From assembly GCA_012517855.1 (NCBI GenBank), contig JAAYUD010000104.1:22107-86106 (forward strand): 64,000 nucleotides of DNA. Direction: 5' to 3'. This DNA comes from Bacteroidales bacterium (GTDB taxonomy: Bacteria > Bacteroidota > Bacteroidia > Bacteroidales > Bacteroidaceae). The notes under the pieces are model-generated. The model saw only the letters and a list, made by a program, of their open reading frames with translations. It did no database searches and was not told the origin of the DNA. A program made the position numbers and the translations under genes. Of this stretch, positions 8,908 through 21,661 are shown piece by piece (position 1 is the stretch's first letter; every line of letters starts with the position of its first letter).

Positions 8908-10104
8908 TTATTTCAGTTGTCCCAAAACGTTTTTGATACGACGGAAAGCCTCAGCGATATTCTCTTCGCTTGTAGCATAGCTCATTCTAATACACTCAGG
9001 AGCACCAAATCCACTTCCTCCAACACAAGCGACGTGTCCTACTTCGAGCAAATACATAGCCAAATCATTTGAATCATTAATTTGACGACCGTTATAAGAT
9101 TTACCATAATAAGAACTGCACTTTGGGAAAATATAGAAAGCACCATCAGGAACAGTTACCTCAAAACCTGGAATTTCTTTTGCAAGCTTAACGATAAGAT
9201 CGCGACGACGACGAAAAGCGGTACACATTTCACGAACAGGTTCTTGTGAACCTGTATATGCAGCCTCGGCAGCTTTTTGAGAAACAGAACACGGCCCCGA
9301 TGTATATTGTCCTTGTAACTTATTGCACCCTTTCACAATCCATTCTGGAGCTGCAATAAAACCGATACGCCAACCTGTCATTGCATAAGCTTTTGATACA
9401 CCATTAATAATTATGGTACGATCTTTCATTTCAGGGAATTGTCCAATGCTAACATGAGTACCAACATAATTAATATGTTCATATATCTCATCAGCAATAA
9501 CAAAAATATGGGGATGTTTAATCAGAACAGCAACCAATGCAGCAAGTTCATCCTTGCTATAGACAGAACCGGTAGGATTGGACGGAGAACAGAGGATAAG
9601 AGCCCGGGTTTTAGAAGTAATAGAAGCTTCGAGTTGTGCTGGATTAATCTTAAAATTTTGTTCTATGCCCGCCGAAACGACAACAGGAACACCATCAGCA
9701 AGTTTTACCATTTCGGGATAACTAACCCAGTATGGAGCAGGAATAATGACCTCTTCGCCCGCATTGACAATAGCCATCAAAGCATTACAAACACATTGTT
9801 TGGCACCATTCGATACTAGTATCTGACTCGGTTCATACTCCAGTCCGTTCTCGTTTTTAAGTTTAGCAGCAATCGCTTTACGCAATGCCGGATAACCGGG
9901 AACGGGAGAATAATGAGAAAAATTATCATCAATAGCTTTCTTTGCAGCATCTTTAATATACTGCGGCGTATTGAAATCGGGCTCACCCACACTGAGATTA
10001 ATAACGTCTACCCCTTGAGCTTTAAGTTCACTACTCTTTTGCGACATCGCCAAAGTCTGCGAAGGCGAGAGTTTGTTCAATCTGTCTGATAATTGGTTCG
10101 TCAT
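8908..10104 (-). CDS. Aspartate aminotransferase-like class I aminotransferase
   Basis: A 398-residue pyridoxal-phosphate enzyme of the AspC subgroup I-gamma type common in Bacteroidota. It interconverts aspartate and oxaloacetate or acts on similar amino acids. Seen directly: NLSVGEPDFNTP near residue 36, SNGAKQ (cofactor phosphate pocket), SPSNPTG, and the Schiff-base lysine K238 in NGVSKAYAMTGWRIG. C-terminal RMSYA carries the substrate-carboxylate arginine. The gene starts 21 bp after ribBA, so it is probably the last member of an lptF-ribBA-aminotransferase operon. Exact amino-acid preference cannot be read from sequence. Confidence 0.93.
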   Translation of the reverse strand: MTNQLSDRLNKLSPSQTLAMSQKSSELKAQGVDVINLSVGEPDFNTPQYIKDAAKKAIDDNFSHYSPVPGYPALRKAIAAKLKNENGLEYEPSQILVSNGAKQCVCNALMAIVNAGEEVIIPAPYWVSYPEMVKLADGVPVVVSAGIEQNFKINPAQLEASITSKTRALILCSPSNPTGSVYSKDELAALVAVLIKHPHIFVIADEIYEHINYVGTHVSIGQFPEMKDRTIIINGVSKAYAMTGWRIGFIAAPEWIVKGCNKLQGQYTSGPCSVSQKAAEAAYTGSQEPVREMCTAFRRRRDLIVKLAKEIPGFEVTVPDGAFYIFPKCSSYYGKSYNGRQINDSNDLAMYLLEVGHVACVGGSGFGAPECIRMSYATSEENIAEAFRRIKNVLGQLK

Positions 10105-10124
10105 AATAACTATGGTTTATTAAA

Positions 10125-11339
10125 TTATTTCGTAAAATGCAATGTATGCCCCATACGTACTTTTTTAGTGCGTAGATAACGTTCATTGTATTCATTTGGT
10201 GTCGTTTCGATAGAGACATTTTCTATTATTTTCAGTCCATACGCCTCAAGTCCGACACGTTTCACAGGATTATTTGTCATTAGTTTCATCTTGTGGACTC
10301 CGAGTTCACGTAAGATCTGCGCTCCTACCCCATAATCTCTTTCATCAGGATCAAAGCCTAAATGAATATTGGCATCAACGGTGTCATAACCTTCTTCCTG
10401 AAGTTTATAAGCAGCAATTTTATTCATAAGCCCTATACCACGCCCCTCCTGATTCATATAAACAATAACGCCCTTTCCTGCCTTATCAATCATTTCCATG
10501 GCTTTATGCAATTGCTCACCGCAATCACAACGCTTTGACCCAAAAATATCACCTGTAACACACGACGAATGAACACGCACCAAAATAGGTTCATCTTCTT
10601 CCAACGTACCCTTGAACAAAGCGACATGTTCCAGTCCATTCGATTTTTGAAGAAACGGAATAAGACGGAAATGCCCGTAGTCTGTAGGTAAATCAACCTC
10701 TACTCCACGTTCTACAATAGATTCTTCTTTCAATCGATACGCTATAAGGTCGTGAATAGAAATCAATTTCAAATTATATTTATCCGCCATCAGCCGAAGT
10801 TCAGGTAATCGCGCCATTGTACCATCTTCATTCATTATTTCCATCAAAGCCCCAGCGGGATAAAGCCCGGCAAGTTTACACATATCGATGGTAGCTTCAG
10901 TATGTCCTACACGACGTAGGACTCCTTTGTCTTGAGCATATAAAGGATTCACGTGGCCGGGTCTACCGAATGTTGCCGGAGTAGACTTAAGATCAGCAAG
11001 AGCCAAAATAGTAGCTGCACGGTCCGCAGCAGAAACGCCTGTAGTACAGCCTTCAAGTTTGTCTACAGTAACAGTAAAAGGTGTACCTAACACAGAAGTA
11101 TTTTCAGACACCTGATGAGGTAAATCCAGCTCCTTACAGCGAGACAAGGTAATAGGAGCGCAAAGCACGCCACGAGCATGCTTAAGCATGAAGTTTACTT
11201 TATCGGGAGTAATCTTCTCGGCAGGGATAATGAGATCTCCTTCATTCTCACGATCCGCATCATCGACAACAATCAGGAATTTGCCTTCCTTAAAGTCTTC
11301 AATAGCCTGTTCGATAGTATCAAATTGAATATCATTCAT
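10125..11339 (-). CDS. ribBA: Bifunctional DHBP synthase / GTP cyclohydrolase II
   Basis: A 404-residue fusion catalysing the two entry steps of riboflavin synthesis. The N-terminal half (about 1-200) is 3,4-dihydroxy-2-butanone-4-phosphate synthase, with the acidic loop [11 protein letters not shown] (26-36) and the [13 protein letters not shown] region. The C-terminal half (about 205-404) is GTP cyclohydrolase II, with the zinc cysteines in [17 protein letters not shown] and the QEGRGIGL loop. Both active sites look complete. It starts only 2 bp after the stop of the upstream permease gene. No FMN riboswitch is visible because the gene is internal to an operon. Confidence 0.96.
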   Translation of the reverse strand: MNDIQFDTIEQAIEDFKEGKFLIVVDDADRENEGDLIIPAEKITPDKVNFMLKHARGVLCAPITLSRCKELDLPHQVSENTSVLGTPFTVTVDKLEGCTTGVSAADRAATILALADLKSTPATFGRPGHVNPLYAQDKGVLRRVGHTEATIDMCKLAGLYPAGALMEIMNEDGTMARLPELRLMADKYNLKLISIHDLIAYRLKEESIVERGVEVDLPTDYGHFRLIPFLQKSNGLEHVALFKGTLEEDEPILVRVHSSCVTGDIFGSKRCDCGEQLHKAMEMIDKAGKGVIVYMNQEGRGIGLMNKIAAYKLQEEGYDTVDANIHLGFDPDERDYGVGAQILRELGVHKMKLMTNNPVKRVGLEAYGLKIIENVSIETTPNEYNERYLRTKKVRMGHTLHFTK

Positions 11340-11341
11340 AA

Positions 11342-13270
11342 TTACTTCCTTTTCTTTTGAATTTGTAATATAATTGTTTTTATTTTCTTATCATTTTCCA
11401 CTATATGTCTCAAATCTTTATCCAATCTTATACGGAATGCCCAAATACGAAGCAAGAAAAATATTCCGACCGGAATAATAACACCTGCTGCGATATTCAG
11501 CCAATGTCCATGGAAAGGTCGAGTATGTGCCCTCGTAGGGATTATAGGATAATTATTTAAAGCGTTAATGAGATGAATGGAATGCGAATTGGACATTTCA
11601 TCAATAAGTTCTTCCATCTTATTATTGATACGATCAATATCATTATCCACATTATCGGTCATCCACAACTTAACGTAATTCGGCAGCATCCGCAAATGAT
11701 GAGTCTTGAGATATGAAATGCATTGCAAAGAGAGGCCATTAAGCCTAGCAGGCATTGTATCATAGTCCACATCCTGAATAATAACTTCTTTCATAAAGGC
11801 ATGTCTGATACTCCGTATACCACTCACCCTACGAAGCCAAGCAATATAAGTATCAATATTCAATACGACCGAATCATTATTTGATTTATAAGTAAGAAAA
11901 GCGCCCAAAGGAGCCAATACTGCTGTACTCAACCAAATGCCCATCCACAAAGCCCATTTCCCGTCACGTGCCATTTTGTAACCTGAATTGTCTATAATAT
12001 AATAAACAATAAAGACCAATACCGAAATAACCACAGGCATACCTAGTCCACCTTTTCGGATGATACCTCCCAAAGGTGCACCAATAAAGAAGAAAAGCAT
12101 ACATGACAAAGCAATTGTTATCTTACGCTGCATTTCTATCTTATGACGACGAATCTGATAATCAAGTTGTTCCACAGTAGAACTTTTAAATTCCCAATCA
12201 GTGCCAAGGTTCTGCGCAGTATTTTCAGCCCGTTGTAGCGTTCGTTGCTTCTCTTCGGTCGTAGATTTATCGTACAATTTATCTATATCGTATTTTGCAG
12301 GATTGTACTTTTCCTTTTTCACAACAATGGCAGCAGTTGCATTAGAAAGCGCTGGATGCACCATAGGAGTACTTCGATAATAATTTTCAGCAGCAGCTTT
12401 ATAATAACTTCTCCCTATACTGTCACCCACTACCGTCATTGAATCTATTGAGTGACTTAAAGCCGATATATTCTTAGCGCCTGCCTGATTGCTCATGACA
12501 TTGGCATCCGCCATATTAAAACCCGAATTAAATTCAATAATGGCTGTTTTACGATCAAACGTCTCACGGCGATATGGTACATTAGTAGCATACATTGTCT
12601 GTTGAGTGAGATTCTCAAACAATTCACCCTTATATAATTGCAGTAACAAATGCTGCCGATCTGCAGTCATATCAAGCCGTCCTGAATCACAATTAATGAT
12701 ACGAGTATTCTCAAATCCCTGTGAATAATCATAGATCAAAACACCATGAAGTACACCCGTTACTTTATTCTTCTTTTGAATTCTCAAATTATAGCCCGGT
12801 ATATCATTATAAAAAGCCCCTTCCGGTATATCCAATTCAGGAGATTTTTGCTTTAATGAAAGAGCAAAAGTTCCTAACTCTTTTTGAGCATTGGGACTAA
12901 TTACATTTTGAAAATAAAAAGATGTAATGGTTAACAGGCCGACAATAACCATTAGAGGACGCATCACCTTGAGAAGCGAAATGCCAGAAGCTTTCATAGC
13001 CAACAATTCAAAACGTTCCCCAAAATTACCGAATGTGATAAGCGAAGCCAACAAAACAGCTAAAGGCATAGAAAGAGGCACCAATGTCAAAGTAGAATAC
13101 CAAAAGAATTTAGCGAGTACATCCATACCCAATCCTTTACCCACCAAATCATCCACCCAACGCCACAAAAACTGCATCAAGAAAATGAAAAGACAAATCA
13201 GGAAAGTACCCACAAAAAGCGTAAAAAAACTTTTTGTAATAAATATATTTAATTTCTTAATTCGAAACAT
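11342..13270 (-). CDS. LptF/LptG (YjgP/YjgQ) family permease
   Basis: This 642-residue inner-membrane protein belongs to the LPS-export permease family, which partners the LptB ATPase to pull lipopolysaccharide out of the inner membrane toward the LptC/A bridge. The N-terminus has three membrane segments (about 14-36, 54-74, 98-120), with the family-typical [24 protein letters not shown] loop between them. A large periplasmic beta-jellyroll domain follows, then membrane segments around 390-480. The protein is far longer than E. coli LptF (366 residues), with an extra cytoplasmic-looking insert and one more membrane segment near 605. This longer form is usual in Bacteroidota. It heads the ribBA operon and has a good promoter. 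Confidence 0.9.
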   Translation of the reverse strand: MFRIKKLNIFITKSFFTLFVGTFLICLFIFLMQFLWRWVDDLVGKGLGMDVLAKFFWYSTLTLVPLSMPLAVLLASLITFGNFGERFELLAMKASGISLLKVMRPLMVIVGLLTITSFYFQNVISPNAQKELGTFALSLKQKSPELDIPEGAFYNDIPGYNLRIQKKNKVTGVLHGVLIYDYSQGFENTRIINCDSGRLDMTADRQHLLLQLYKGELFENLTQQTMYATNVPYRRETFDRKTAIIEFNSGFNMADANVMSNQAGAKNISALSHSIDSMTVVGDSIGRSYYKAAAENYYRSTPMVHPALSNATAAIVVKKEKYNPAKYDIDKLYDKSTTEEKQRTLQRAENTAQNLGTDWEFKSSTVEQLDYQIRRHKIEMQRKITIALSCMLFFFIGAPLGGIIRKGGLGMPVVISVLVFIVYYIIDNSGYKMARDGKWALWMGIWLSTAVLAPLGAFLTYKSNNDSVVLNIDTYIAWLRRVSGIRSIRHAFMKEVIIQDVDYDTMPARLNGLSLQCISYLKTHHLRMLPNYVKLWMTDNVDNDIDRINNKMEELIDEMSNSHSIHLINALNNYPIIPTRAHTRPFHGHWLNIAAGVIIPVGIFFLLRIWAFRIRLDKDLRHIVENDKKIKTIILQIQKKRK

Positions 13271-13300
13271 TTCTATTCAACCATCACATTTTTTACGATG

Positions 13301-13328
13301 CAAAGGTAAGACAAAAAACAGAGAGCAA
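13301..13328 (-). promoter_or_regulatory. Promoter of the lptF-ribBA-aminotransferase operon
   Basis: On the minus strand TACCTTTG (13301-13308) is an exact -7 box and TTG (13326-13328) lies 17 bp upstream. The -7 box is 30 bp from the permease ATG. Confidence 0.6.
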
Positions 13329-13350
13329 AAAATATTCGAATGAAAGTTCA

Positions 13351-13737
13351 TTAAAAACCTAAAACTCTTCGCATTTTAGCTATTTGTGAAGTCCATAATT
13401 CCTTTAAATCCTCACCTTCTTCCTCGTTGGTGAAATCATTAATTTCTAAGACAAAAGCTTTTGTCAGTTCATCCTGACACATTTTAATCTCAAAATAGGT
13501 ACGTGGGTTGTCATCATCTAGCCAATGAAAGCGAATAAACGAGAAAGTCCTTATAGCAACAATTTCTGCTGATCGCACTTCATCATCAGACCACCAGAAA
13601 GTAAAGACCTTATCCTTAACCGATATTCTATTGGCAAACCAATTTTCCATACCAGCAGGAGTACTAATAGTATTCCACAACACGTGTTTCGCAGTCTCCT
13701 TAAGCAAAAATTCCAAATGTATTTTAATTTTATCCAT
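13351..13737 (-). CDS. START/SRPBCC-fold protein (AHSA1-like)
   Basis: A 128-residue small helix-grip protein. The N-terminus resembles AHSA1/START-like proteins: a beta strand, then TISTPAGMENWFANRI, the usual 'W.a.t.p..l..Wfa' pattern. FTFWW and FIRFHWLDDD follow, with a long C-terminal helix (ELWTSQIAKMRRVLGF). Such proteins bind hydrophobic ligands or act as chaperone co-factors, but no ligand can be named here. It is transcribed ahead of the lptF operon in the same direction, and a promoter between them suggests separate control. Confidence 0.8.
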   Translation of the reverse strand: MDKIKIHLEFLLKETAKHVLWNTISTPAGMENWFANRISVKDKVFTFWWSDDEVRSAEIVAIRTFSFIRFHWLDDDNPRTYFEIKMCQDELTKAFVLEINDFTNEEEGEDLKELWTSQIAKMRRVLGF

Positions 13738-13857
13738 AGTATCCCCTTATTTCATCCGCCAAGATATATACTTTTTTCTAGATATGGAAACAAAAACCAT
13801 ATATTTTAATGGTATCATTATCCGCTGCATTTTTTTTCAGAAAAACAGCAAATTGTT

Positions 13858-13887
13858 TTGGCAATTTCAGAAAAAGGACTATCTTTG
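13858..13887 (+). promoter_or_regulatory. Promoter of tRNA-Met
   Basis: TTG (13858-13860), 19-bp gap, TATCTTTG (13880-13887). This is a full consensus match, 18 bp ahead of the tRNA. Confidence 0.7.
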
Positions 13888-13905
13888 CACCCGCAAAACA
13901 ACAAT

Positions 13906-13979
13906 GGCGGGATAGCTCAGCTGGTTAGAGCGCATGATTCATAATCATGAGGTCCTGAGTTCAAGTCTCAGCCCCGCTA
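13906..13979 (+). tRNA. tRNA-Met (CAU)
   Basis: A 74-nt cloverleaf without an encoded CCA. The D arm is GCTC...GAGC. The anticodon stem CATGA/TCATG holds the loop TTCATAA with anticodon CAT, and the T arm is CTGAG/TTCAAGT/CTCAG. The acceptor strands GGCGGGA and CCCCGCT pair with a G-U at the top and an A-C mismatch at position 7-66, which is odd. A CAU anticodon could also belong to initiator Met or to lysidine-modified Ile tRNA. The first acceptor pair is not the unpaired type of an initiator, so elongator Met is most likely. Confidence 0.92.
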
Positions 13980-14047
13980 CTTACACAAAGTTCTAAAGCA
14001 AAAGCAATTACAATTTATATACTTGTAATTGCTTTTACTTTATTAAA

Positions 14048-14451
14048 TAGGGGCTGCTGAATAATATTTATAGGATGACATAGGGCGATGTAGGTGTTAT
14101 AATTTATTTGTAGATGTTGTTGTGACTCTTTAGGGGCGAGTTAGAAAATCGACTGTATCCCTTACTTTAGGGAACTGAGATAAGGGCAATAAAAGATCAC
14201 TTCCATTTAGGGTTTACTGAATAAACTTAACGTTCTATTATTCAGTTTCATACGAATTAAATTGTAATGGTCTTAACATTTAAAGCACGGATTATCGTGT
14301 TAATAACCTATCGTTGCAGGCAAAAAAAATGGAATTAGTATAGTTTACCGCATTAATTTTCTACAGAAATGCCATTATTCATACTGCTTCCTAAAAAACA
14401 GCTATATCTTTTGCCAGTTTTAAACAAAATAGATTATTCAGACCCTAATTA
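14048..14451. mobile_element. Non-coding IS/MITE-like remnant
   Basis: A 400-bp stretch bounded by related inverted ends: AGGGGCTGCTGAATAAT on the left (14049-14065) and, reading the other strand, TTAGGGTCTGAATAAT on the right (about 14433-14449). A third related end, TTTAGGGTTTACTGAATAA, lies inside (14206-14224) and pairs with TTATTCAGT (14238-14246). No gene is present. It is either a short non-autonomous element or abutting ends of lost insertion sequences. The family cannot be assigned by eye. Confidence 0.4.
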
Positions 14452-14545
14452 GATAAAAACTTGTCATAAAGACAGATAACTGGAGCGGTGATTCGTGAGA
14501 ATAGCCAGCTTTTTAAATTGATTAGAAGACTAAATTATTAAATCT

Positions 14546-14872
14546 ATGATTGAAATAAAGTATTTGTCGGACGAAGAAGATTACGTCCCAATAGTGAAAG
14601 CATTGAAAAAAGTATTAGGAAAACACTACACGGGAGCGTTAGACAAAGAGAAGGAAGCCCCCTACTGGGTAGATGCCATTGCAGTATATGGGGATAATGC
14701 ATTATTGGATATAAGACTTTTTGATCCCTATTTAGAAGTGGCCAGAGGAATACATGTGTCTCAAAAAGGGTACAGCGATTGGCTCTGCCATATTTGTGGT
14801 GATGAAAAGGAAATGACAGAAAGAGGACTTTCCATTCATGAGATAAACATGATCAAAAGCCTGAATAAATGA
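14546..14872 (+). CDS. Hypothetical small protein (108 aa)
   Basis: I do not recognise a family. The 108-residue product is acidic and well mixed (MIEIKYLSDEEDYVP at the start, YWVDAIAVYG and LDIRLFDPYLEVARGIHV in the middle), with CHIC near residue 93 and no signal peptide or membrane segment. The alternation of hydrophobic strands looks like a folded alpha/beta domain. It is the only plausible intact gene in the 3-kb decayed stretch after the tRNA. No clear ribosome-binding site or promoter was found, so expression is uncertain. Confidence 0.55.
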   Translation: MIEIKYLSDEEDYVPIVKALKKVLGKHYTGALDKEKEAPYWVDAIAVYGDNALLDIRLFDPYLEVARGIHVSQKGYSDWLCHICGDEKEMTERGLSIHEINMIKSLNK

Positions 14873-15664
14873 TAGGAAAACGTTGTGGAGGCAAAAGAGT
14901 CTGGTATATATCCGTACAGACTTCAGACATACAGTTTATAATCCATTTTTACTGCCCATCAGTTTTTCCTGTATTCACCAGATAACATTGAATACTTTCA
15001 AAGATATAATGGAGGACCTTTTCGTTTGCTTTATTGATGGCGGAAAAGTCTTTCTTTATATACAAATAGGTAACAGACATGGAATTATCAATACGGTCCA
15101 GAGCACCATTGATCGTAGACTTATCAATCATCAAATGGCTCACCGGTAACAGTTAGTGGGTTAAACATAAGTATTATTAATAGGACCACAACCTCTATTT
15201 GGATAAGAGATTGTCGTATGTTAGTTTTTCCGGTGGCGTCCTTAAGTTTTTTTGGAAACGTATGGACGTCAACAATTTTAGGGGCATATGTGGTTTTAGA
15301 AAGATAAGGATAACACCAATTCGTTTGAATTGATCGTGTTTTGCCAACAACTTAAAGAAGCCACCTCGGTATGAATCACTCCGATATTTTACTATAATAC
15401 TAATGCCACCTCTTCCAGTCACGCTTACCACTTCTTTACCATACTTATACATACTGTATGGTGGCAAGATCGGACATCGCAAAGTGCATCTGTTCGCTGA
15501 GAATCAATGCATTGCAGTTTTTCATATAAGCGCATTGATAATGAAGCATATAGGTGATTACTGAAGACCTGCGTGAGAGATGTTCTTCCAGATGCCTAAT
15601 TTCTATTTTGCGAGATGCACACTCCAACTATTTAAATAGAGTAAGACAACATCTATGTGGCTGT
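14873..15664. other. Decayed intergenic stretch without an intact gene
   Basis: About 800 bp with only short broken frames. On the minus strand, frames over 14949-15143, 15195-15482 and 15445-15627 look like pieces of lost genes but do not join without frameshifts. The piece encoding ALILSEQMHFA (about 15480-15510) has a counterpart near 63880-63920. No RNA gene or clear regulatory site was found. Confidence 0.5.
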
Positions 15665-15865
15665 TTATAAAGTCTTTTTTTCTGCAAAACAGGTAAATAT
15701 TATTTGAGCTCGGGATAAGAACTCAAGTATATCGTTCCGAACGCGACGATCTATTTCAACAAAATCATGTTGCAATTTGCGCGCTCTACATTCGCATGTC
15801 TCCGCCATGGTGGTATTGTAACGAAAGTCGTAGTGCTCTGCCAAAAGATCTTTTAACCGCTCCAT
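15665..15865 (-). pseudogene. Fragment resembling the N-terminus of Bacteroides VirE/primase-like proteins
   Basis: The 66-residue frame begins MERLKDLLAEHYDFRYN and continues with ID-RRVRNDILEFLSRAQI. The YDFRYN motif followed by a charged stretch and a helix is what I remember from the N-terminus of VirE-type (DUF3874/DUF3987-like) proteins found in mobile islands of Bacteroides, which run to several hundred residues. Here the frame stops after 66 codons and nothing downstream continues it, so it is a remnant. A 90-bp palindrome lies about 90 bp upstream of its ATG. The family assignment is from memory and tentative. Confidence 0.35.
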
Positions 15866-15954
15866 GGTACCCTTTAAAAGGGTGAAATCTATAAAACATG
15901 CTGATGAAAGTTAGTGCATATCAGGAAGATTTTATGCTTTGTTCTTAGAAGAAT

Positions 15955-16044
15955 GTCGTTCCACATATGTGATTCGATCAACTCACATATGTGAGTCGAT
16001 CGTTCCATATATGTGAGTTGATCGAATCACATATGTGGAACGAC
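15955..16044. repeat. 90-bp palindrome with 36-bp perfect arms
   Basis: Bases 15955-15990 are the exact reverse complement of 16009-16044, with an 18-bp centre. Inside the arms the smaller palindrome CACATATGTG recurs about every 24 bp, separated by GATTCGATCAACT-like spacers, so the element is a palindrome made of palindromes. No T-run flanks it, so it is not an ordinary terminator. It lies in a gene-poor zone just upstream of the VirE-like fragment. Confidence 0.9.
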
Positions 16045-16713
16045 AAAATATTAATGAGCCGACAAAAACACCTTAAATACAACAATCCTAATTCAATAAG
16101 ATATGTACAAAACACCTTTTTCCAGATAAAAAGAACCGGAGCTCTTCCATACATAAATGGTAAGCAAGGGAGTCATTACCTACGGCCAATTGAAAAATGA
16201 GTTGGAATATGCTTCATCGAGTGACATATCAAAGTGTTGTACAGTGGAGAATATCCTCTCTGGCGAGAAGATCCGCGCAACAGCGGCATTTATATTCCCG
16301 TACTTGGGAGCTTCCACACGATGCACGCACCACACATATTGAGAGACGACTTAAGCGGTTGATATACAGAGCGAATGATTCGTATTTCGCAATATATTAA
16401 TAATGAGAAAGATAACGTACTTTTGAATGCCCCATAAACAGATCGTCTTACTATATATTACTCATATTCAATAAGATAATGTGACAGGAAGTACTGGAAC
16501 ATCAAGAGACTGCAGAGCCACCATCCAACCTGAATAGTTCATACTTGAGTTCGGCATAAGCAGAAAGGTAAAAAGCTATTCAAATAGATAAAGGTGCTGT
16601 GCCGGAGAGTGAAATAATAACGAATCTTGTATTGTTCCATTTTAATCATCGCGCAGTCTGTGTCTTTGAAAACAAACCTAAAATAAAACTCTTATCGGAT
16701 ATGAAGCCGTTGA
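16045..16713. other. Gene-free stretch
   Basis: Only short overlapping frames with no recognisable domain. No tRNA, clear promoter or hairpin terminator was seen. It is probably decayed sequence between two gene remnants. Confidence 0.4.
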
Positions 16714-17037
16714 GACAAATCAATTCGCCTTCTTTTGATTTCTTATCCCGAACTCAAGTATACATTCAACACTACCACACAAAGACTTATACATCAAGGA
16801 GCATCGGTCGAATTGTCCTATTTGGAAAACGAGAGACTGAAACGTTTATGTATCAATCAAGATAAAGTAGTAGAAATAGGAAATATACTGAAAGAACTCT
16901 GGCACGACAACAGCTCTTACAATCGCAACAGTTTGGATATATTTATTCACAAACTAAGAAAACTCTTGTCCGACGACAAAAGAATAAGAATACTGAATAT
17001 GAAAGATGTAGGATATAAGCTCACTGTAAATATTTGA
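16714..17037 (+). pseudogene. Response-regulator DNA-binding domain remnant (OmpR/PhoB type)
   Basis: The translated tail is a winged-helix Trans_reg_C domain: YTFNTTTQRLIHQG (first strands), VELSYLENERLKRL (the 'LT..E..lL' helix), ILKELW, then NSLDIFIHKLRKLLSDD and IRILNMKDVGYKLTV (recognition helix and wing). The receiver domain that should precede it is absent, and the frame opens right after a TGA with only a TTG as a possible start. Intact proteins of this type are about 230 residues and this keeps about 100. It is a fragment, possibly of a two-component regulator. Confidence 0.6.
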
Positions 17038-17058
17038 TTGTAACCCCATTTAAAGTAA

Positions 17059-17095
17059 ACGTGGCCGCGCGATATTATTATACGAACGACCACGT
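17059..17095 (-). terminator. Possible terminator at the end of PUL 1
   Basis: ACGTGG (17059-17064) pairs with CCACGT (17090-17095), with a mostly unpaired loop. It lies 22 bp past the GH2 stop. The T-run is poor, so this is weak. Confidence 0.3.
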
Positions 17096-17116
17096 GTACT
17101 TCCATATAAAAAAGAC

Positions 17117-20215
<3,099 letters not shown>

Positions 20216-20233
20216 CTATTGCCGTTAAGTATT

Positions 20234-21640
20234 TTATTTGACAAAAGCATATTTGAATCCCTTAATCTTATTCCATGCTCCCCGCGTAAAATCAGGAATA
20301 GTTACAGGAGCCGAATTGTTTTCTATAGAAATTCTGGACAATTCGCTGATACAACACCATTCGGCCAAATCGTACACATCCATATCCAACGGAAGACCGT
20401 TTCTCAAACAATAAATTAAACGATAATTCAAGATATAATCCATTCCCCCGTGTCCGCCGACTTTCTTAGCAGTCGTTTCTAATTGTTTCATAAAATCAGG
20501 TTCGTATTTTTTCAATAAAAGGTCTCTTACACTGTCGGGAATCGATTCATACAATTCCAAATTTTGGTAATTGACAGAACTTCTCGATTTCAATAATCCT
20601 TGGCGAAAACAAAATTGTTCTACCGGATATTTGGATGCATATCCATCCGTACCGACGACTTGATACATTCTACTATATGGACGAGGCGTTAGTACATCGT
20701 GCTCGATCAACATAGTTTTTTCATTCGCCGTATGTATCAAAGTAGAAGTTTCGTCTCCCGCTTGAAAATCTTTCACAGTTTCTCCCGTTGTTCTTTTAAT
20801 ATATGCCGGACCGTTGACAGCTTTCGTATCCATTGATACAAGATAAGTCATTCTGTCTCCGCGATGAATATTCAATAATTGACAATTCGGTCCGATACCA
20901 TGAGTCGGATACAAATCCCCACGATGAGTTCGATTGAAATCCATACGCCAATTATTCCAATACAATCCCCATATTTCATCCAAGTTGTGCATATAAGAAC
21001 CTTCTGTATGAAGAATCTCACCGAACAATCCGTGTTGTGCCATATTGAGCGTTGTCGCTTCGAAAAAGTCGTAAACACAATTCTCCAACATCATACAATG
21101 TTTGCGAGTTTTTTCGGAAGTATTGATAAGTTCCCATATTTCTTTCATTGATGTAGCTGCAGGTACCTCTATCGCCACATTCTTACTATGTTCCATAGCA
21201 TAAAGAGCTATAGGAGTATGATGCTTCCAATCCGTTATTACATAAACAAGATCTATATCGTTTCGATTACATAATCTTTTCCATGCATTTTCGTCACCGC
21301 TATAAGCCGCCGCTCTCGGCAATCCAGCGTTTTCAAGACGTTTTTGTGCTTCTTCCACACTGTCCGGACGCAAATCGCATAAAGCCACAATTTTCACACC
21401 CGGCACATGCGATATCACATCAATAGTTGTAGAGCCACGCATACCGAGTCCTATGACACCGATACGGACTACATTCATTTTCGGTGTTGTCAAATTAAGA
21501 ACATCTCTTTGTCCGGCCGGACGAACGGGCACGGAAACTCGAATTGGAACTATCTTAGAACTTGTTTTTCTCTGTGCATAAGTTATTTGAGTTGATAGCA
21601 GACTCAAACCGATCAATAATGTTACAAAAATTTTACGCAT
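20234..21640 (-). CDS. GH109-like NAD-dependent glycosidase (Gfo/Idh/MocA family)
   Basis: A 468-residue exported protein with a signal peptide (to about QITYAQ). The Rossmann motif GVIGLGMRG near 62-70 binds NAD, and VALCDLRPDSVEEAQ is the second strand. Family members of GH109 cleave alpha-GalNAc by oxidising and re-reducing the sugar on tightly bound NAD. Matching features are MMLENCVYDFFEATTLNM, YPTHGIGPNCQ (the catalytic histidine region) and GGHGGMDYIL. Related proteins without glycosidase activity exist, so the substrate may be another alpha-linked sugar. It lies 21 bp upstream of the GH2 gene and 21 bp after the lyase-like gene in PUL 1. Confidence 0.85.
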   Translation of the reverse strand: MRKIFVTLLIGLSLLSTQITYAQRKTSSKIVPIRVSVPVRPAGQRDVLNLTTPKMNVVRIGVIGLGMRGSTTIDVISHVPGVKIVALCDLRPDSVEEAQKRLENAGLPRAAAYSGDENAWKRLCNRNDIDLVYVITDWKHHTPIALYAMEHSKNVAIEVPAATSMKEIWELINTSEKTRKHCMMLENCVYDFFEATTLNMAQHGLFGEILHTEGSYMHNLDEIWGLYWNNWRMDFNRTHRGDLYPTHGIGPNCQLLNIHRGDRMTYLVSMDTKAVNGPAYIKRTTGETVKDFQAGDETSTLIHTANEKTMLIEHDVLTPRPYSRMYQVVGTDGYASKYPVEQFCFRQGLLKSRSSVNYQNLELYESIPDSVRDLLLKKYEPDFMKQLETTAKKVGGHGGMDYILNYRLIYCLRNGLPLDMDVYDLAEWCCISELSRISIENNSAPVTIPDFTRGAWNKIKGFKYAFVK

Positions 21641-21661
21641 AATAAATCTTATATTAAGTTT

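Noticed and set aside
15195..15482. 95-codon minus-strand frame as a gene
   Set aside because: No recognisable domain. It overlaps another broken frame and lies in a stretch of relics.
15955..16044. Possible CRISPR array
   Set aside because: The repeated word occurs in both orientations as nested palindromes with short fixed spacers. There are no unique spacers of 26-40 bp and no cas genes.
13980..17050. Integrative element attached at tRNA-Met
   Set aside because: I found no repeat of the tRNA 3' end downstream and no integrase gene, only relics.
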